From the NCBI GenBank assembly GCA_009783865.1, contig WRCR01000045.1, forward strand, positions 1-14,178: a DNA stretch of 14,178 nt. Direction: 5' to 3'. Each line of letters opens with the position of its first letter. Positions within the stretch are counted from its first letter, which is position 1. Both the position numbers and the translations under genes were made by a program. Below are positions 12,577 to 14,178 of the stretch, piece by piece. This stretch comes from Planctomycetaceae bacterium (lineage in GTDB: Bacteria; Planctomycetota; Planctomycetia; Pirellulales; Thermoguttaceae). The notes beneath the pieces were generated by a model. It was not told where the DNA came from, did not search any database, and saw nothing but the letters and a program-made list of their open reading frames with translations.

Positions 12577-14178
12577 TTACGGCAGCTCAAACTCTCCAAA
12601 CAACGGACTCTCATAGCCGCCGCGCCGGCGTGTAAGGTACTCATCCGCAATGCTGCGTGACGCTTGTTTTTCTGCAATCTGGGCTTGTACTGAACGAATC
12701 CGGTTTTCCGCTGCCGCCCAAGCGAGAAGGATATTATGGAGTGCCGATTCCTTATTTAATTCCCCCTGCTGTTGATAGACAGTCCGCACCAGTTTGCGCA
12801 AATACTCCTGATATTGCTCCTGCGCCTTCGGCAGCATCGGATTCTTTGGATTCTGACTGTCGTGATGCAGCGCAATGACCACTATCGTTGCGACGTGTCC
12901 TGCCCGCCAATACTCGTGTTGAACATCATAAACACGCGGAAACAGTTCCGCTGCAAATTCCGCTTCGCCGTTTTGTGCGAGCATTTCTAGCAGTTGGAGG
13001 TTGCTTTCGGTATTCCCGGACAACTTCTGATTTGCATATATTTCCTTTCCCGGCTCATTACCGAAAAGATCAATCTTGATGGCGTTCAACGCTTTGTCCT
13101 TTTCGCCGAGTTCCGTAAAAATCCGTGCTAACTGATAAGCAGCAGAATAACCCGGTTCTACCTTCGCAGACCGAAGCAATTCCAACGCCTCATTGAAACG
13201 CTTTTTAGCATTTTCTTTTTCAAGATAAATGTACTCCATTTTGCCAATCGCTCCCAAAACACTTGCCCTATTGAGCGGCGAGGTTTCCTTTTCGATTACC
13301 GCTGCAGCTTTATCGAGCAGCATTCTCATTGCCGCTGTGTCTGGTTCAAAGGGGGCTCTTCGCCGCTCCCATTTTTCTGCTTCTTGTTGCTCAACCCCTT
13401 CCGCCGATTTGATGGCAAAGGCAAGGTCGAGATAGTAGTACGACGAATTGTACACTTCCATCAATCGCCGCTCTGGATACTCGGCATAAAACCGCTGTAA
13501 ATCCAATTCGTAAAACTCCGCGAGCCACTGTCTTCGGTAATCCGCGACGGTTTCATGGTCAGTGGCGATGTTGAGTAGAACCCGCGCCGCGTGATGCGGT
13601 GAATCAATCTCCTCTACAATTTTCATTGCAGAGTCACGCAAATCATTCCAATACAGGAGCGAGATGAGCGCGGAGTACCGCTCCAGCCGTATTTGGGGGT
13701 TAGCGGTCTTTTTGATTTCAGCGCGGTATCTGTCCAGAAGCGTTTCGACCTGCTTCGAGTTTTGCTTTCTTCCGGCTTCGTCGTGCAAAAGGTCGTCAAG
13801 TAACGCCAGATAACCGATAAAGGGAAAGGTCTCCGGCGTAGGGTCCGGTTTGTACAAACCAGACACCAACACCACACGCACCGGCGGCGGTATAAGAGCA
13901 TCGATGATTTCCAATGCCTTCTCTCCGTCGCCTGCCCGTTGATAAGCCCGCGCCAAAGAAATCAGCATAAAGGATTTCACCACATTCGGACGTACCAATT
14001 CGATGATTTTTTCGGCGTTGTCCAATTTGTTTCGTGCAATAGACATAACAAACAATGTCTGCAAAAACCGTACTCTATCAACGGTCTCCGGTCTTCCAGA
14101 ACTGTTTGGTCTATCACGGAACGTTATTTTCGAGTATGTTTCCATTGCTTCATCGAACAGTCCGCAGCGCAGTTGGAA
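12577..14178 (-). CDS. TPR-repeat protein, 5' end outside the window
   Basis: The frame stays open to the right edge: 11 codons precede the first internal Met (14145) and read FQLRCGLFDEA, joining METYSK as a normal TPR helix pair. The gene therefore starts beyond the window. The visible 533 residues are almost all helical, with TPR-like units. Examples counted from that Met are FMLISLARAYQRAGDGEKALEIID (59-82), a unit around AIGKMEYIYLEKENAKKRFNEAL, and YSAAYQLARIFTELGEKDKALNAI. Such repeats form superhelical scaffolds for protein binding. No catalytic domain or transmembrane segment is visible, and a signal peptide would be outside the window. The C-terminus is a charged helix with an RRRGG turn. 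Partner and pathway are unknown. Confidence 0.8.
   Translation of the reverse strand, partial: FQLRCGLFDEAMETYSKITFRDRPNSSGRPETVDRVRFLQTLFVMSIARNKLDNAEKIIELVRPNVVKSFMLISLARAYQRAGDGEKALEIIDALIPPPVRVVLVSGLYKPDPTPETFPFIGYLALLDDLLHDEAGRKQNSKQVETLLDRYRAEIKKTANPQIRLERYSALISLLYWNDLRDSAMKIVEEIDSPHHAARVLLNIATDHETVADYRRQWLAEFYELDLQRFYAEYPERRLMEVYNSSYYYLDLAFAIKSAEGVEQQEAEKWERRRAPFEPDTAAMRMLLDKAAAVIEKETSPLNRASVLGAIGKMEYIYLEKENAKKRFNEALELLRSAKVEPGYSAAYQLARIFTELGEKDKALNAIKIDLFGNEPGKEIYANQKLSGNTESNLQLLEMLAQNGEAEFAAELFPRVYDVQHEYWRAGHVATIVVIALHHDSQNPKNPMLPKAQEQYQEYLRKLVRTVYQQQGELNKESALHNILLAWAAAENRIRSVQAQIAEKQASRSIADEYLTRRRGGYESPLFGEFELP

Overview
The window looks like a chromosomal segment of a planctomycete, probably from the Pirellulales and possibly a gut lineage. 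This rests on several inferences. The HU-type protein has a variant basic C-terminal half. Most genes lack a Shine-Dalgarno sequence and start in a CAATG context. A PilM-like domain is fused to a PilN-like tail. Secreted beta-propeller and plant-polysaccharide enzymes carry accessory domains. No rRNA, tRNA, CRISPR array, transposase or phage gene was seen.

Layout. Positions 1-76 (-) hold the probable 5' end of a gene that leaves the window on the left, with its own promoter and ribosome binding site. Next is a secreted PQQ-like beta-propeller protein (178-1671, -). Then comes an HU-family DNA-binding protein (2031-2363, +) behind an unusually structured leader with two hairpins, a 14-bp palindrome and a second in-frame start with its own Shine-Dalgarno sequence. 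purQ (2421-3185, -) converges on HU across a terminator-like hairpin. A DAACS-family symporter with altered binding-site residues (3375-4559, +) diverges from purQ. A two-gene unit (4735-6829, +) encodes a small secreted protein and a membrane-anchored PilM/PilN-like fusion. A secreted TIM-barrel glycosidase-like protein of unrecognised family (6865-9315, -) is divergent from a GH127 beta-L-arabinofuranosidase with a discoidin-like C-terminus (9519-11858, +). They share a 203-bp promoter region with a central dyad. The right end has a PD-(D/E)XK nuclease-like protein (11881-12474, -) and a TPR protein (12577-14178, -) whose start lies outside the window.

Functionally, the clearest unit is the divergent carbohydrate pair at 6865-11858, which I infer acts on arabinofuranose-containing plant glycans outside the cytoplasm. 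The HU leader is the strongest candidate for uncharacterised regulation. Two + strand genes, at 4735 and 9519, share a gap-free promoter pattern (TTGYTTTTCC, 10 nt, GTTAAAATG) at nearly the same distance from their starts. The other genes look like unrelated housekeeping or accessory functions.
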